64,000 bases of DNA. It comes from Streptomyces sp. CG 926 (GTDB taxonomy: Bacteria; Actinomycetota; Actinomycetes; Streptomycetales; Streptomycetaceae). The notes beneath the pieces were generated by a model. The model saw only the letters and a program-made list of their open reading frames with translations, made no database searches and was not told the origin of the DNA. Shown here in pieces: positions 41,165-50,282 of this stretch. Made by a program: the position numbers and the translations under genes. How positions within the stretch are numbered: position 1 is the stretch's first letter; every line of letters starts with the position of its first letter. The stretch lies in contig NZ_QGGZ01000003.1 of assembly GCF_003148825.1 (NCBI RefSeq), forward strand, positions 310,001 through 374,000. The letters run 5' to 3'.

Positions 41165-42073
41165 ATGCCACGCCGACCGAAGGCCCACCACCCGCCCGCA
41201 GCAACACCGCTCGCGCGCGGCCCCGCGTCCGCATTCCCTGGTGACGTGCGCACCATCCTGTCGACGGTACTCATCGTGCTCGTGGCCCTTCTGGTGCCCG
41301 CGAGCGCCGTCGCGTACTGGGCCGACCGCGAGCTGGGCGACGCCGACCGGTACACCGCCGCCATGTCCCCCCTCGCCGAGAACCCCAAGGTGCAGGAGGT
41401 CGTCGTCACACAGGTCTCACGCGCCCTCGCCGGGCAGATCGACGCGGGCCCCTTCCAGATCGGCCTGGACACCCTGCTCGGCGAGGCCCTGCACTCCTTC
41501 GCCGGCACCTCCGCCTACCGGACCGCCTGGGACGCGGCCAACCGCGCCGCCCACGCCGCGTTCCTCGACGCCCTCACCACCGGCCGCGGCGACGCCCTCA
41601 CCATCGACCTCGCTCCCGTCATCGCCCAGGTCAGGGGCGACCTCGTCGCCGACGAGGTGCCCTTCGCCGACCGCATCCCGGTGACCCACCTGACCGTGAA
41701 GGTCATGGAGTACGACAACCTCGCCGATCTCCGGAAGGGCTTGCACATGCTCGAAGTCGCGGGCGTCTGGCTCCCCGTACTGACCCTGCTCCTGGCCGCG
41801 GCGGCCATCGCCGTCGCCGTCCACCGGCGGCGCGCCGTCCTGGCCACCGGAGCGGGACTGGCCGTCGGGGCCGGGCTGCTGTGGCTCGCGGTGGAGGTGT
41901 GCCGCCGGCTCACCCTCGACGATCTGCCCGCCGACATCGACCGACCCGCCGCCGGGGCGGTGTACGACGCGCTCACCGCGTACCTGCGCACCACCGCCTG
42001 GGTGGTGCTGGTGATCGGGCTCGCCGCCGCGCTCGCCGCCTGGGTGATGGGCCGACTACGCCCCACCCCATAA
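41165..42073 (+). CDS. Membrane protein with large extracellular domain
   Basis: 302 residues from ATG 41165 (other starts 41141 and a GTG at 41246 are possible). One helix near residue 30-50, an extracellular domain of about 150 residues (YWADRELGDADRYTAAMSPLAENPKVQEVV ... DRIPVTHLTV), then three helices. The segment AMSPLAENPKVQ is typical of a widespread actinobacterial membrane family of unknown function. Confidence 0.82.
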   Translation: MPRRPKAHHPPAATPLARGPASAFPGDVRTILSTVLIVLVALLVPASAVAYWADRELGDADRYTAAMSPLAENPKVQEVVVTQVSRALAGQIDAGPFQIGLDTLLGEALHSFAGTSAYRTAWDAANRAAHAAFLDALTTGRGDALTIDLAPVIAQVRGDLVADEVPFADRIPVTHLTVKVMEYDNLADLRKGLHMLEVAGVWLPVLTLLLAAAAIAVAVHRRRAVLATGAGLAVGAGLLWLAVEVCRRLTLDDLPADIDRPAAGAVYDALTAYLRTTAWVVLVIGLAAALAAWVMGRLRPTP

Positions 42074-42102
42074 GCTCGGAAGGTACCAACACACACAGAA
42101 CC

Positions 42103-42159
42103 ATGCAGAAGATCCCAGAAGAACCGAATCGCGAGCGGCGGGCACGGAAGCGGGAATGA
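42103..42159 (+). CDS. Possible 18-residue leader peptide
   Basis: ATG to TGA reads MQKIPEEPNRERRARKRE and its stop overlaps the FUSC start (ATGA). It is very basic. A GGAAGG lies too far upstream for a standard RBS. If translated, it would couple to the FUSC gene; it may equally be chance. Confidence 0.25.
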   Translation: MQKIPEEPNRERRARKRE

Positions 42160-44153
42160 GCACCGAACGCACCGAACACATATCGTCGCGGAGAGCCCGG
42201 CACCTTCCGCTGGCTCCGCCCGCCTGGCTGCTGGGCGGTCTGAAGCCCAGTACCGCACCGATCCCGTGGGCCGCCGTGGCCCGGGCCTCAGTCGCGATGT
42301 CCGTCCCGCTCGCGGTCGGTTTCGCCCTCGACGAGCCCGAATACGGCGCGCTCGCCTCCATGGGCGCCCTCGCCGGAGTCCTCGGCGACACCGCCGACGC
42401 CTACCGGATGCGCGTCCTGACCATCGCCGTCCCCCAGCTCGTCGGCGCCGTCGGAGTGGCGCTGGGCACCCTGGTCTACGGGCACGGCTGGCTGGCCGTA
42501 GCAGCGCTCACCCTCATCGCCCTCGTCTCCGGGATGATCTCCTCCATCGGCACGGTCGCCTCCGTGTCCGGACTGCTGCTCCTGCTCAACGCCGTGATCG
42601 GCGCCGGGCTGCCGCTGCCCGAGCCCTGGTGGACGGCCCCGCTGCTGCTGACCGCGGGCGGGCTGTTCGTCCTCGCGCTGACCCTGCTGGGCTGGCCGCT
42701 GCGCCGACGGCAGCCGGAGCGCACCGCCGTGGCCGACACCTACCGGGCCTTGGCCGACGCCCTGGAGGCCGCCGGCGGCCCCGGCGCCCGCTACGACGAA
42801 CGCCGTCAGGAGGTCACCCAGGCCATCAACCACGCCTACGACCTCGTGCTCGGCCGCCGGGCCCGGGTGCACGGGCGCAGCCCCTCCCTGGTGCGCCTGC
42901 TGGCCCAGCTCAACGTGGTGATCCCGCTGGTGGAGGCCGCGCCCGCCGCGCACCTGCGCGGCCGGCCGCTGCCCCCCGAGATCCCGGCGGCCGTACGGGA
43001 ACTGGCCGACGCCGTCGAGGAGGGCCGCACCACGGCCCCCGAACTGGAACTGCCCGCCGCGCACACCCCGGCCGAGCGGGCCGTCGACGCGGCCCTGCGG
43101 CACGCGGCGAAGATCGTGCACATCGCCGAACCCGACCTGCACAACGTGGACGACCGGCTCGGCCGGCCCGCCGCGCTGCGAGTGCGGGCCCGGCGCGCGG
43201 TCCGCGACATGATGCTGTCCCGGGCCTCCTGGCGGTACGGGCTGCGGCTCGCGCTGTGCATCGGGATCGCGCAGTCCCTCGTATCGGTGATCGAGGTCGA
43301 GCGCTCCTACTGGATCGCGCTGACCGTCACCTTCGTCCTCAAGCCCGACTTCGGCTCGGTCTTCTCCCGGGCCGTGCTGCGCGCGCTCGGCACCGCGGGT
43401 GGGCTGGTCGTCGCGGCCGCAGTGCTCTCCGAGGTGCCGCGCGGCTGGTGGGACGTCCCGGTGATGGTGGTGCTCGCCGGGCTGATCCCCGCCTTCTCCG
43501 CCAAGGGGTACGCCTTCCAGACCGCCGCGATCACCCCGGTGATCCTGCTCCTCTCGGACCTGCTCAACCACCAGGGCTTCGACCTGATCCGGCCCCGGCT
43601 GGTGGACAGCCTGATCGGCTGCGCCATCACCCTCGTCTTCGGGTACCTGCTGTGGCCCGAGAGCTGGCACACCCGGATCGGCGACCGGCTCGCCGACACC
43701 GTGGACGACGCCGCCCGCTACGTGGAACGGGCCTTCGCGCCGGTCGCCGACGAGGCCGCGTTCGCCGTGGCCCGCACCGCCCGCCTCCAGGCCCGGCGGC
43801 GCATCTACCGGGACCTGTCGGGCGTACGCAGCGAGTTCCAGCGGGCGCTGACCGAGCCGCCGCCGACCGGGCCGCGGGCCGCCGCCTGGTGGCCGCTGGT
43901 GGTCGCCGTCGAGCGGATCGTGGACGCGACCACCGCCGCGCGTGTCCGCGTCAACCACGGCGCGACCCCGCCCCCCGCCGGTGAGGTCGAGTCGATCGCG
44001 CGCCGGCTGCACGACCTGGCCGACCGGGTGCGCAGCAGCACCGTCCCGGTACGCGTCGAGAACGCGGAGCCGGAGGGCGCGGGAACGAGCGTGCTGGCCC
44101 CCGTCCACCAGGAGATCGCGGCGGCCCTGGCCATCGCCCGGCCGGAGTCCTGA
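42156..44153 (+). CDS. FUSC-family membrane protein
   Basis: 665 residues. Two membrane blocks of about six helices each (residues 40-180 and 365-520) are separated and followed by helical cytoplasmic regions; the FUSC signature is in the second block (YWIALTVTFVLKPDFGSVFSRAVLRALGTAGGLVVAA). Members transport or export aromatic acids and drugs (AaeB, fusaric acid resistance). RBS AGCGGGA. It follows another membrane protein by 82 bp. Confidence 0.9.
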   Translation: MSTERTEHISSRRARHLPLAPPAWLLGGLKPSTAPIPWAAVARASVAMSVPLAVGFALDEPEYGALASMGALAGVLGDTADAYRMRVLTIAVPQLVGAVGVALGTLVYGHGWLAVAALTLIALVSGMISSIGTVASVSGLLLLLNAVIGAGLPLPEPWWTAPLLLTAGGLFVLALTLLGWPLRRRQPERTAVADTYRALADALEAAGGPGARYDERRQEVTQAINHAYDLVLGRRARVHGRSPSLVRLLAQLNVVIPLVEAAPAAHLRGRPLPPEIPAAVRELADAVEEGRTTAPELELPAAHTPAERAVDAALRHAAKIVHIAEPDLHNVDDRLGRPAALRVRARRAVRDMMLSRASWRYGLRLALCIGIAQSLVSVIEVERSYWIALTVTFVLKPDFGSVFSRAVLRALGTAGGLVVAAAVLSEVPRGWWDVPVMVVLAGLIPAFSAKGYAFQTAAITPVILLLSDLLNHQGFDLIRPRLVDSLIGCAITLVFGYLLWPESWHTRIGDRLADTVDDAARYVERAFAPVADEAAFAVARTARLQARRRIYRDLSGVRSEFQRALTEPPPTGPRAAAWWPLVVAVERIVDATTAARVRVNHGATPPPAGEVESIARRLHDLADRVRSSTVPVRVENAEPEGAGTSVLAPVHQEIAAALAIARPES

Positions 44154-44237
44154 CCGCCGCGGGCCCACCCGGGCCCGGCGTCCCCCGAATGGGTCGCCTC
44201 CCGGGCCGGACGGGGGCGCAGGGGGCAGCATCGGAGC

Positions 44238-44939
44238 ATGCGCCGCGCCCCCGCCGTGATGGTCCTCGCCGTACTCCTGGCGGGGTGCGCCGATGTGGAG
44301 GGACTGCAGAGCGACGGCGATCTCGGCACGGTGCACGCCCCCAAGAGCCTGTGGAAGGACATCCGCCCCGAGCCGCCCGCCCCGGATCAGAAGCCGGGCA
44401 CGGCCGCCGTGGTCCCCGGGCTTCCGAAGGTGACGGATCTGAGCATGCGCGGGGTGGACGCGCTGTCCGTCGTACGCGCCGACGTCACCTCCGCCGCCGA
44501 GCAGGACGGCGGTACCGGCCGGCTCGTCGACCCACGCGCCGGCCGGCGACTCGCCCTCTGCACACAGGCTGTGGACGGCGGCCCCGACTGCCCGGTGCGC
44601 CCCGCGGTCCTGCACGACCTGACGGGCAACGGCCGGGAGGAGCTCATCACCGCCCTGGACATCGACGACCGGGTCAGCGAGCTGCGCGTCTACACCGTCC
44701 AGGACGACGGGAGCATCGCCCGGATCCTGTCCCGGCGCGGGGTGCTGGAGGGCGTCGAGGTGGCCGCCGAGCACCTGGCGGTCCGCGAGCCCACGACGAA
44801 TCCCGCCTACGTGTCCGTCTCCGACTACGTCTGGGACCCGAAGGCCGGGATCATGAACCTGTCCCAGCTCACCCTCGACGACTGCCCGGCACTGACGCAG
44901 AACCCGGTGGGCGAGGCGGGGTCGCGATGCGCGCGCTGA
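44238..44939 (+). CDS. Lipoprotein partner of a sensor kinase
   Basis: 233 residues, lipobox LLAG-C (Cys at residue 16). The mature part contains DLTGNGREELITALDIDD, an FG-GAP-like calcium loop, and paired Cys. Its stop overlaps the kinase start by 13 bp, so the two are coupled. This resembles CseA/CseC-type arrangements, in which a lipoprotein modulates an envelope-sensing kinase, but no response regulator is present here. Confidence 0.85.
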   Translation: MRRAPAVMVLAVLLAGCADVEGLQSDGDLGTVHAPKSLWKDIRPEPPAPDQKPGTAAVVPGLPKVTDLSMRGVDALSVVRADVTSAAEQDGGTGRLVDPRAGRRLALCTQAVDGGPDCPVRPAVLHDLTGNGREELITALDIDDRVSELRVYTVQDDGSIARILSRRGVLEGVEVAAEHLAVREPTTNPAYVSVSDYVWDPKAGIMNLSQLTLDDCPALTQNPVGEAGSRCAR

Positions 44940-46216
44940 GCAGCCTGCGCTGGAAGATCGCGCTGACCACCACCATGGTGTGCTGCATGGTCGCCGCCGC
45001 GCTCGGCATCCTCGTGCACAACGTGGTCGCGCGGCAGATGGTCGGCGAGGTCCGCAAGGCCGCCGCCACCGAGCTGGCCCACGCCCTGGGCCACTACGAG
45101 TACGGCACCGCGCACGGCGACGTGAACGCCGTGCTCGACCCGCCCGACCTTCCCCGGCGGCTGCGCGAGCTCGTCGCGAGCGGCCAGACCGGCAGCATCG
45201 TCGGAGTGCAGGGGGGAAAGCCCGTCATGTGGGCGGCCGGGCCCGCGGACGGCCAGGCTCTCGCGGTCTGGCTGCCCTTCGGGAGCACCCGCGAGCGGCT
45301 GCGGGACATGGACACCGCCATCCTCGCCTCCGCGGCCCTCGCGGCCGGGCTGGTGGCACTGGCGGGCCTGTTCCTCGCCGACCGGATCAGCCGGCGGCTG
45401 GCGACCACGGCCGCCGTGGCCCGCCGGATCACCGCCGGGGACCTGGACGCCCGGGTGAACTTCCCGCACGAGGGGGACGATCAGGGCCCGCGCGGCTCCC
45501 GCGACGAGGTACGGGACGTGGCGCACGCGCTGGACTCGATGGCCAGCTCCCTCCAGGGCCGGTTGGAGGCGGAGAAGCGCTTCACGGCGGACGTCGCGCA
45601 CGAGCTGCGGACCCCGCTCACCGGTTCGCTGGCCGCCGCGGCGCTGCTGCCCGAGGGCCGACCCAAGGAGATGATCAACAACCGGTTGAGGGCCCTGCAC
45701 CTGCTGACGGAGGACCTGCTGGAGATCTCCCGGCTGGACTCGGGCGTCGAGCGGGCCGACCTCGCCCGGGTGGAGCTCGGCCGGGCGGTGGAGCGGGCCG
45801 TCGCCGCGGCCGCCGCGGGGAGCGGGGCCGCCCCGGAAGGCGGGCCGGCCGTGTCGGTACGGGTGGTGCGGGACACCGTGGTGGTCACCGACCGGCGGCG
45901 CCTCGACCGGATCCTGGCCAACCTGCTGGTCAACGCCGGCAAACACGGCAGCCCGCCGGTCGAGGTGACGGTGGAGGGCCCGATGGTGGTGGTCCGCGAC
46001 CACGGACCCGGCTACCCGCCCGAGCTGATCGAGCGGGGTCCCCAGCGCTTCCGTACCGGGGACCCGGGCCGCGGCCGCGGTCACGGACTGGGGCTCACCA
46101 TCGTGATGGGGCAGGCGGCCGTGCTGGAGATCGTGGTGGGCTTCGCCAACGCCCCCGACGGAGGCGCCGTGACGACGCTCCACCTCCCCGTCGGCAGGAC
46201 GCCGGAAGGGAATTGA
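44927..46216 (+). CDS. Orphan sensor histidine kinase (HisKA type)
   Basis: 429 residues from the ATG at 44927, RBS GGCGGGG. Two membrane helices (about 10-30 and 125-150) flank an extracytoplasmic domain of about 95 residues. HAMP domain follows (SRRLATTAAVARRITAGDLDARVNF). The phosphoacceptor His is in FTADVAHELRTPL. The ATPase domain shows ANLLVNAGKHG (N box), VRDHGPGYP (G1) and GHGLGLTIVMG (G2). No response regulator gene lies on either side, so its partner is elsewhere; the coupled lipoprotein probably acts as a sensor. Confidence 0.93.
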   Translation: MRALSSLRWKIALTTTMVCCMVAAALGILVHNVVARQMVGEVRKAAATELAHALGHYEYGTAHGDVNAVLDPPDLPRRLRELVASGQTGSIVGVQGGKPVMWAAGPADGQALAVWLPFGSTRERLRDMDTAILASAALAAGLVALAGLFLADRISRRLATTAAVARRITAGDLDARVNFPHEGDDQGPRGSRDEVRDVAHALDSMASSLQGRLEAEKRFTADVAHELRTPLTGSLAAAALLPEGRPKEMINNRLRALHLLTEDLLEISRLDSGVERADLARVELGRAVERAVAAAAAGSGAAPEGGPAVSVRVVRDTVVVTDRRRLDRILANLLVNAGKHGSPPVEVTVEGPMVVVRDHGPGYPPELIERGPQRFRTGDPGRGRGHGLGLTIVMGQAAVLEIVVGFANAPDGGAVTTLHLPVGRTPEGN

Positions 46217-46246
46217 GCGCATTGCACGGTTTGAGCGGCTTGGATG

Positions 46247-46284
46247 CCCGAGGGGCGTGTTTCACGTGAAACACGCCCCTCGGG
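46247..46284. terminator. 38-bp perfect palindrome, bidirectional terminator
   Basis: The stretch reads identically on both strands from CCCGAGG to CCTCGGG, between the convergent kinase and phoX genes. Its centre is a perfect parS site. Confidence 0.8.
46258..46273. promoter_or_regulatory. Perfect parS (ParB-binding) site
   Basis: TGTTTCACGTGAAACA is an exact 16-bp palindrome matching the bacterial parS consensus. ParB loads here and spreads to organise chromosome segregation during sporulation. It implies proximity to oriC. Confidence 0.92.
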
Positions 46285-46297
46285 TCAACTGGTCCGG

Positions 46298-48385
46298 TCA
46301 GACGCCGATGTTGCGGCCGTCCTTGCGCCACACGGACACGACCGCCGGGCGGACGATCTTGCCGGGACCGTCGGGCCACACCGACTGCGGCTTCTCGACG
46401 GACGCGCCGTCGATCTCACCCGGGTGCTGGACGGAGACCAGGACGCGCTTGTCCTGGATGAGCGGGCCGCAGGTCTCGGCGCCGCGCGGAACGGTCAGGA
46501 ACTGCTTGAGCTCACCGCGGCGCTCACCGGCCGTCGCGACACCGAACAGGCCGTCGTGGGAGCCGAGCTGGTTGCCGTCCGTGGAGATCCACAGGTTGCC
46601 GTGCGGGTCGAAGGCCACGTTGTCCGGGCAGGAGATCGGGCTGACCTTGTCCTTCGGGAAGCCCGCGAAGTAGGTGGCCGGGTCGTTCGGGTCACCGGCG
46701 ACCAGGAAGAGCCGCCAGGCGAACCCGTCGCCCGCCGGGTCGTCGAAGTTCTCGGCGAGCTCCAGGATCTGGCCGTGCTTGTTCAGGTTGCGCGGGTTCG
46801 CCTCGGTGGCGCCTTCCTTGCCCGGCTTACCCCGGTCGGTGTTGTTGGTCAGCGCGATGTAGACGCGACCGGTGCGCGGGGAGGGCTCGACGTCCTCGGG
46901 GCGGTCCATCTTGGTGGCGCCCACCTTGTCGGCGGCCAGGCGCGTGAAGACGTACACCTCCTCGGCGGTCATGCCCTCGACGTGCGAGACGTTGCCGGTG
47001 GCCAGCTTGATCCACACGCCGGAACCGTCGAACTCACCGTCGGTGGGGAGCTTGCCGGTGCCGTCGAGCTCGGCGGCCGGGGAGTCACCGGTGAGCTTGG
47101 CGACGTAGAGGGTGCCCTCGTCGAGCAGCGTGAGGTTGTGCTCCTTCGCGGCGCGCGAATTGCCCTTCTTCATCTGCTTCGACGAGACGAACTTGTAGAA
47201 GTAGTCGAAGCGCTCGTCGTCGCCCATGTAGACGACCGGACGGCCGTCCTCGGTCAGACGGGGCTGCGCGGCCTCGTGCTTGAAGCGGCCGAGCGCGGTG
47301 CGCTTGCGCGGGACCGAGTTCGGGTCGTACGGGTCCAGCTCGACGACCCAGCCGAAGCGGTGCGACTCGTTGGGCTCCTGCGCCACGTCGAAGCGCTTGT
47401 CGAACCGCTCCCACTTGCGCTCGGTGGCGCCGGTGGTCATGCCGTAGCGCTTCAGGCGGGCGGCCTGGGCGGGGTCGGTGACCTGGCCGGCGTTGGCGAA
47501 GTACTGGTTGAAGTTCTCCTCGCCGTGCAGGGTGGTGCCCCACGGGGTGGTGCCACCGGCGCAGTTGTTGAGCGTGCCGAGCACCTTGGTGCCGGTGGGG
47601 TCGACGGAGGTCTTCAGGAGCGCGCTACCGGCGGCGGGGCCGGTCAGGCGGAACTCGCTCGTGGTGTGCAGGCGCCGGTTGAGCTGGTGGCGGCTGATCG
47701 CGGTCAGCTTGCCGCTGCGGTGGTCCTCCTGGACGGCGACCACGGACAGGCCGTGCGCGGCCCAGGCGATCTCGACCTGCTCGCGGGTCGGGTTGTTCGC
47801 GTCGTACGCCTTGAACATGAGGTTCTCGTCCGTGTACTCGTGGTTGGCCACGAGCAGCTGCTGGCGCTCGTAGTCGCCGCCGAGCGGGAGGAGGCTCAGG
47901 AAGTCGTTGTTGTAGCCGAACTGACCGGCCTGCGCGGCGGCCGTCTGCTTGTCGGGGTTGAAGCCCGGGGCGCCCTTGACGATCGGGTCGCCCCAGCGGA
48001 TCACCAGGTTCTGGTCGTGGCCCTCGGGGACGGTGACCTTGTCGTCGGTGTTCGGCGCGACGGCCTTGAAGCGCAGACCACGGGCGGCCTCGCCGCCCTT
48101 GCCCGCGCCGGCCGCGGCGGCATCGGCGGAGGGGGTGGCGTTGGCGGTCTGCCCCGAGCCGCCGAACGCGACGGCGGACCCGGCGGCGGTGGCGACCGTC
48201 ACGACGGCGGCGGAACGCAGCATCGCGCGGCGGGAGTAGGCGCGGGCTATGACATCGCCGACGTACTCGTTGTCGCTGGTGTTCGGCACCTCGTGGAAGC
48301 AGGCGTCGCCACAGCGGTAACGACAGGTGAGAGCGGACCGGCCGCTCCCATGCGGGTTGCCGATGAACGGCAGAAGCTTGCGCAC
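46298..48385 (-). CDS. phoX: PhoX-type alkaline phosphatase (DUF839)
   Basis: 695 residues from the GTG at 48385 (GGAGGA upstream). A 58-residue N-terminal region precedes a Tat signal (AYSRRAMLRSAAVV), so export of folded, cofactor-loaded protein is expected. The catalytic domain has the PhoX features NTDDKVTVPEGHDQNLVIRWGDP, LLVANHEYTDENLMF, LGTLNNCAGGTTPWGTTLHGEENF and RPEDVEPSPRTGRVYIALTNN, which build the Fe/Ca centre. It releases phosphate outside the cell. A PHO box upstream implies PhoP control. Confidence 0.92.
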   Translation of the reverse strand: MRKLLPFIGNPHGSGRSALTCRYRCGDACFHEVPNTSDNEYVGDVIARAYSRRAMLRSAAVVTVATAAGSAVAFGGSGQTANATPSADAAAAGAGKGGEAARGLRFKAVAPNTDDKVTVPEGHDQNLVIRWGDPIVKGAPGFNPDKQTAAAQAGQFGYNNDFLSLLPLGGDYERQQLLVANHEYTDENLMFKAYDANNPTREQVEIAWAAHGLSVVAVQEDHRSGKLTAISRHQLNRRLHTTSEFRLTGPAAGSALLKTSVDPTGTKVLGTLNNCAGGTTPWGTTLHGEENFNQYFANAGQVTDPAQAARLKRYGMTTGATERKWERFDKRFDVAQEPNESHRFGWVVELDPYDPNSVPRKRTALGRFKHEAAQPRLTEDGRPVVYMGDDERFDYFYKFVSSKQMKKGNSRAAKEHNLTLLDEGTLYVAKLTGDSPAAELDGTGKLPTDGEFDGSGVWIKLATGNVSHVEGMTAEEVYVFTRLAADKVGATKMDRPEDVEPSPRTGRVYIALTNNTDRGKPGKEGATEANPRNLNKHGQILELAENFDDPAGDGFAWRLFLVAGDPNDPATYFAGFPKDKVSPISCPDNVAFDPHGNLWISTDGNQLGSHDGLFGVATAGERRGELKQFLTVPRGAETCGPLIQDKRVLVSVQHPGEIDGASVEKPQSVWPDGPGKIVRPAVVSVWRKDGRNIGV

Positions 48386-48480
48386 GAGTGTCCTCCGAGT
48401 AGCTGCGTGGGCGCCGACAACCTGTCGGTACGATCCAGCCGAGACGGTAGGCCCGGGTTGCGCCGAAGCGGCGGCGCGGG

Positions 48481-48498
48481 GATGAACGGTCGGTGAAC
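48481..48498 (-). promoter_or_regulatory. PHO box upstream of phoX
   Basis: On the minus strand GTTCACC-GACC-GTTCATC gives two 7-bp direct repeats 11 bp apart, matching the Streptomyces PhoP-box consensus. It lies about 96 bp before the phoX start. Another GTTCACT (48517-48523) is on the other strand. Confidence 0.75.
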
Positions 48499-48679
48499 CC
48501 GGCACGTCGGAGCGGCAGTTCACTCAGCGTGTACGGGTGATTGGGAGCCGGACGCCACGAAAGGCGCCCCTGCCGAAGATCCAGCCGGGCGGCCGATAAC
48601 CTTACGTGTCCACTCTGGGCAGGGATCATCCGCGCAGCACGGACAAATGACGCACGCACACATGCGAAAGGCCTGGCCC

Positions 48680-50206
48680 ATGGGTATTCGGAGCTTGTTG
48701 CGCAAGGTATTCGGACGGTCCGCGGACTCCGTTCCGGAAACTACGGACACCCCTTCGGCCGCTGTCCCGAACCAGGCGGAACGGACCCCTCTGGACGTCG
48801 CCGCCGAAATGGTGGCGGCGTCCTTCGACAACCCGACGGTTCCGCCGCAGTCCAGCCCGCGTGACCGCGAACCGGGCACGGTCCTCACGGCCCCCGCCAC
48901 GGCGGCGGACCCGACGGTGCCGGAAGCCCGCCGTGCGCCTGCGGCGAAGCCCGGCGGAGAAACCCCCGCACCCCCGGCGGAGCCCACGCCGGCTGCCGAA
49001 CCGGCCGCCGAACCGGCTGCCGAGCCGGTCGCCGCCGAGGCCGAGGCCGCCCCTGAGGCGGAGCCGGTCGCCGTCGAGGCGCAGGACGCTCCCGCCGCGG
49101 AGCCGGCTGAGGCCGAGGCTCCGCAGGCACAGGACGAGGTCGAGGCTCCGGCTGCCGCCGAGGTGGAGGCCGAGCCGGTCGCAGCCGAAGCCGCCGCCCC
49201 CGAGGCGGAGCCGGCCGAGGTCGAGGCCGAGACCGCCCCTGAGGCGGAGCCGGTCGCCGCCGAGGTCGAAGCCGAGCCGGTCGCCGCCGAGGTGGAGGCC
49301 GAGCCGGCTGCCGCCGAGGTCGAAGCCGAGCCCGTCGCCGCCGAGGTGGAGGCCGAGCCGGTCGCCGCCGAGGTCGAAGCCGAGCCCGTCGCCGCCGAGG
49401 TGGAGGCCGAGCCGGTCGCCGCCGAGGTCGAAGCCGAGCCGGTCGCCGCCGCGCCGGAGCCGGCCGAGGTCGTCGCCGAAGCAGAGCAGCCCGAGGTCGA
49501 AGCCGAGCCCGTCGCCGTCGAGGTCGAGCCGGTTGCCGGGGCGGAGGCGCCGGCCAACGGGGCCGCCGTCGTGCGGCGGCGGGCGCCCGAGGTCGCGGGG
49601 GCGTACAAGGCCGCCGGGCAGGTGCTGCGGAGCAAGGGGAAGGCCGGGGCGCGGGCCAAGGTCTACCTCGTGCTGGACCGTTCCGGGTCGATGCGCGGGT
49701 TCTACAAGGACGGCAGCGCCCAGTACCTCGCCGACCACGCCCTGGCCCTCGCCGCGCACCTGGACGACGCGGCGACCGTGCACACCGTGTTCTTCTCCAC
49801 GGAGGTGGACGGCACCGCCGACCTGGCCCTCGACGGCTATGACGCCGCCTGGGTCGAGGCCCGCCACGCCGAGCTCGGCCGGATGGGCCGCACCAGCTAC
49901 CACGTGGCCGTCGAGGCCGTCCTGGAGCGCTACCAGAAGGACGGCGGCGAGGGCCCGGCCCTGGTCGTCTTCCAGACCGACGGCGCCCCCGACAACCGTC
50001 AGCCCGCCCGGCAGGCCCTGGCCGACGCCGCCACCGCCGCCCCCGGCGTGCACTGGCAGTTCGTCGCCTTCGGCGACCACGACGCCAAGGCCTTCGACTT
50101 CCTGCGCAAGCTGGACGCCGAGAACGCCGGCTTCTTCCACGCCGGCCCGGCCCCCACCGAACTCACCTCCGCCGCCCTGGTCAAGGGCATCCTGGAGCAG
50201 TTCTAG
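48680..50206 (+). CDS. VWA-domain protein with long acidic repeat linker
   Basis: 508 residues from ATG 48680 (GAAAGG 9 nt upstream). Residues 1-15 are basic ([18 protein letters not shown]). Residues 85-300 are a Glu/Ala/Val/Pro linker built around EPVAAEVEA units. Residues 320-508 are a von Willebrand A domain with a complete MIDAS start (DRSGSMRG), TSYH and TDGAPDN. The VWA part resembles TerF/TerY-like tellurium-resistance proteins. Function is likely metal-dependent protein binding; role unknown. A strong terminator follows. Confidence 0.88.
   Translation: MGIRSLLRKVFGRSADSVPETTDTPSAAVPNQAERTPLDVAAEMVAASFDNPTVPPQSSPRDREPGTVLTAPATAADPTVPEARRAPAAKPGGETPAPPAEPTPAAEPAAEPAAEPVAAEAEAAPEAEPVAVEAQDAPAAEPAEAEAPQAQDEVEAPAAAEVEAEPVAAEAAAPEAEPAEVEAETAPEAEPVAAEVEAEPVAAEVEAEPAAAEVEAEPVAAEVEAEPVAAEVEAEPVAAEVEAEPVAAEVEAEPVAAAPEPAEVVAEAEQPEVEAEPVAVEVEPVAGAEAPANGAAVVRRRAPEVAGAYKAAGQVLRSKGKAGARAKVYLVLDRSGSMRGFYKDGSAQYLADHALALAAHLDDAATVHTVFFSTEVDGTADLALDGYDAAWVEARHAELGRMGRTSYHVAVEAVLERYQKDGGEGPALVVFQTDGAPDNRQPARQALADAATAAPGVHWQFVAFGDHDAKAFDFLRKLDAENAGFFHAGPAPTELTSAALVKGILEQF
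49247..49435 (+). repeat. Seven 27-bp tandem repeats (EPVAAEVEA) in the VWA gene
   Basis: Seven in-frame units, one with PAA for PVA. GTCGAAGCC and GTGGAGGCC endings alternate for much of the array, so 54-bp doublets duplicated. Related degenerate units extend on both sides (about 48990-49550). Confidence 0.85.
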
Positions 50207-50217
50207 TACCGATACGA

Positions 50218-50262
50218 CGAAGGCGGCGCCCCCCTCCGGCAAGGAGGGGGGCGCCGCCTTCG
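50218..50262. terminator. 20-bp hairpin terminator
   Basis: Arms 50218-50237 and 50243-50262 are perfectly complementary around GGCAA, followed by TCTTATC. It separates the convergent VWA and aspS genes. Confidence 0.9.
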
Positions 50263-50282
50263 TCTTATCGGTGGGCCGGACG

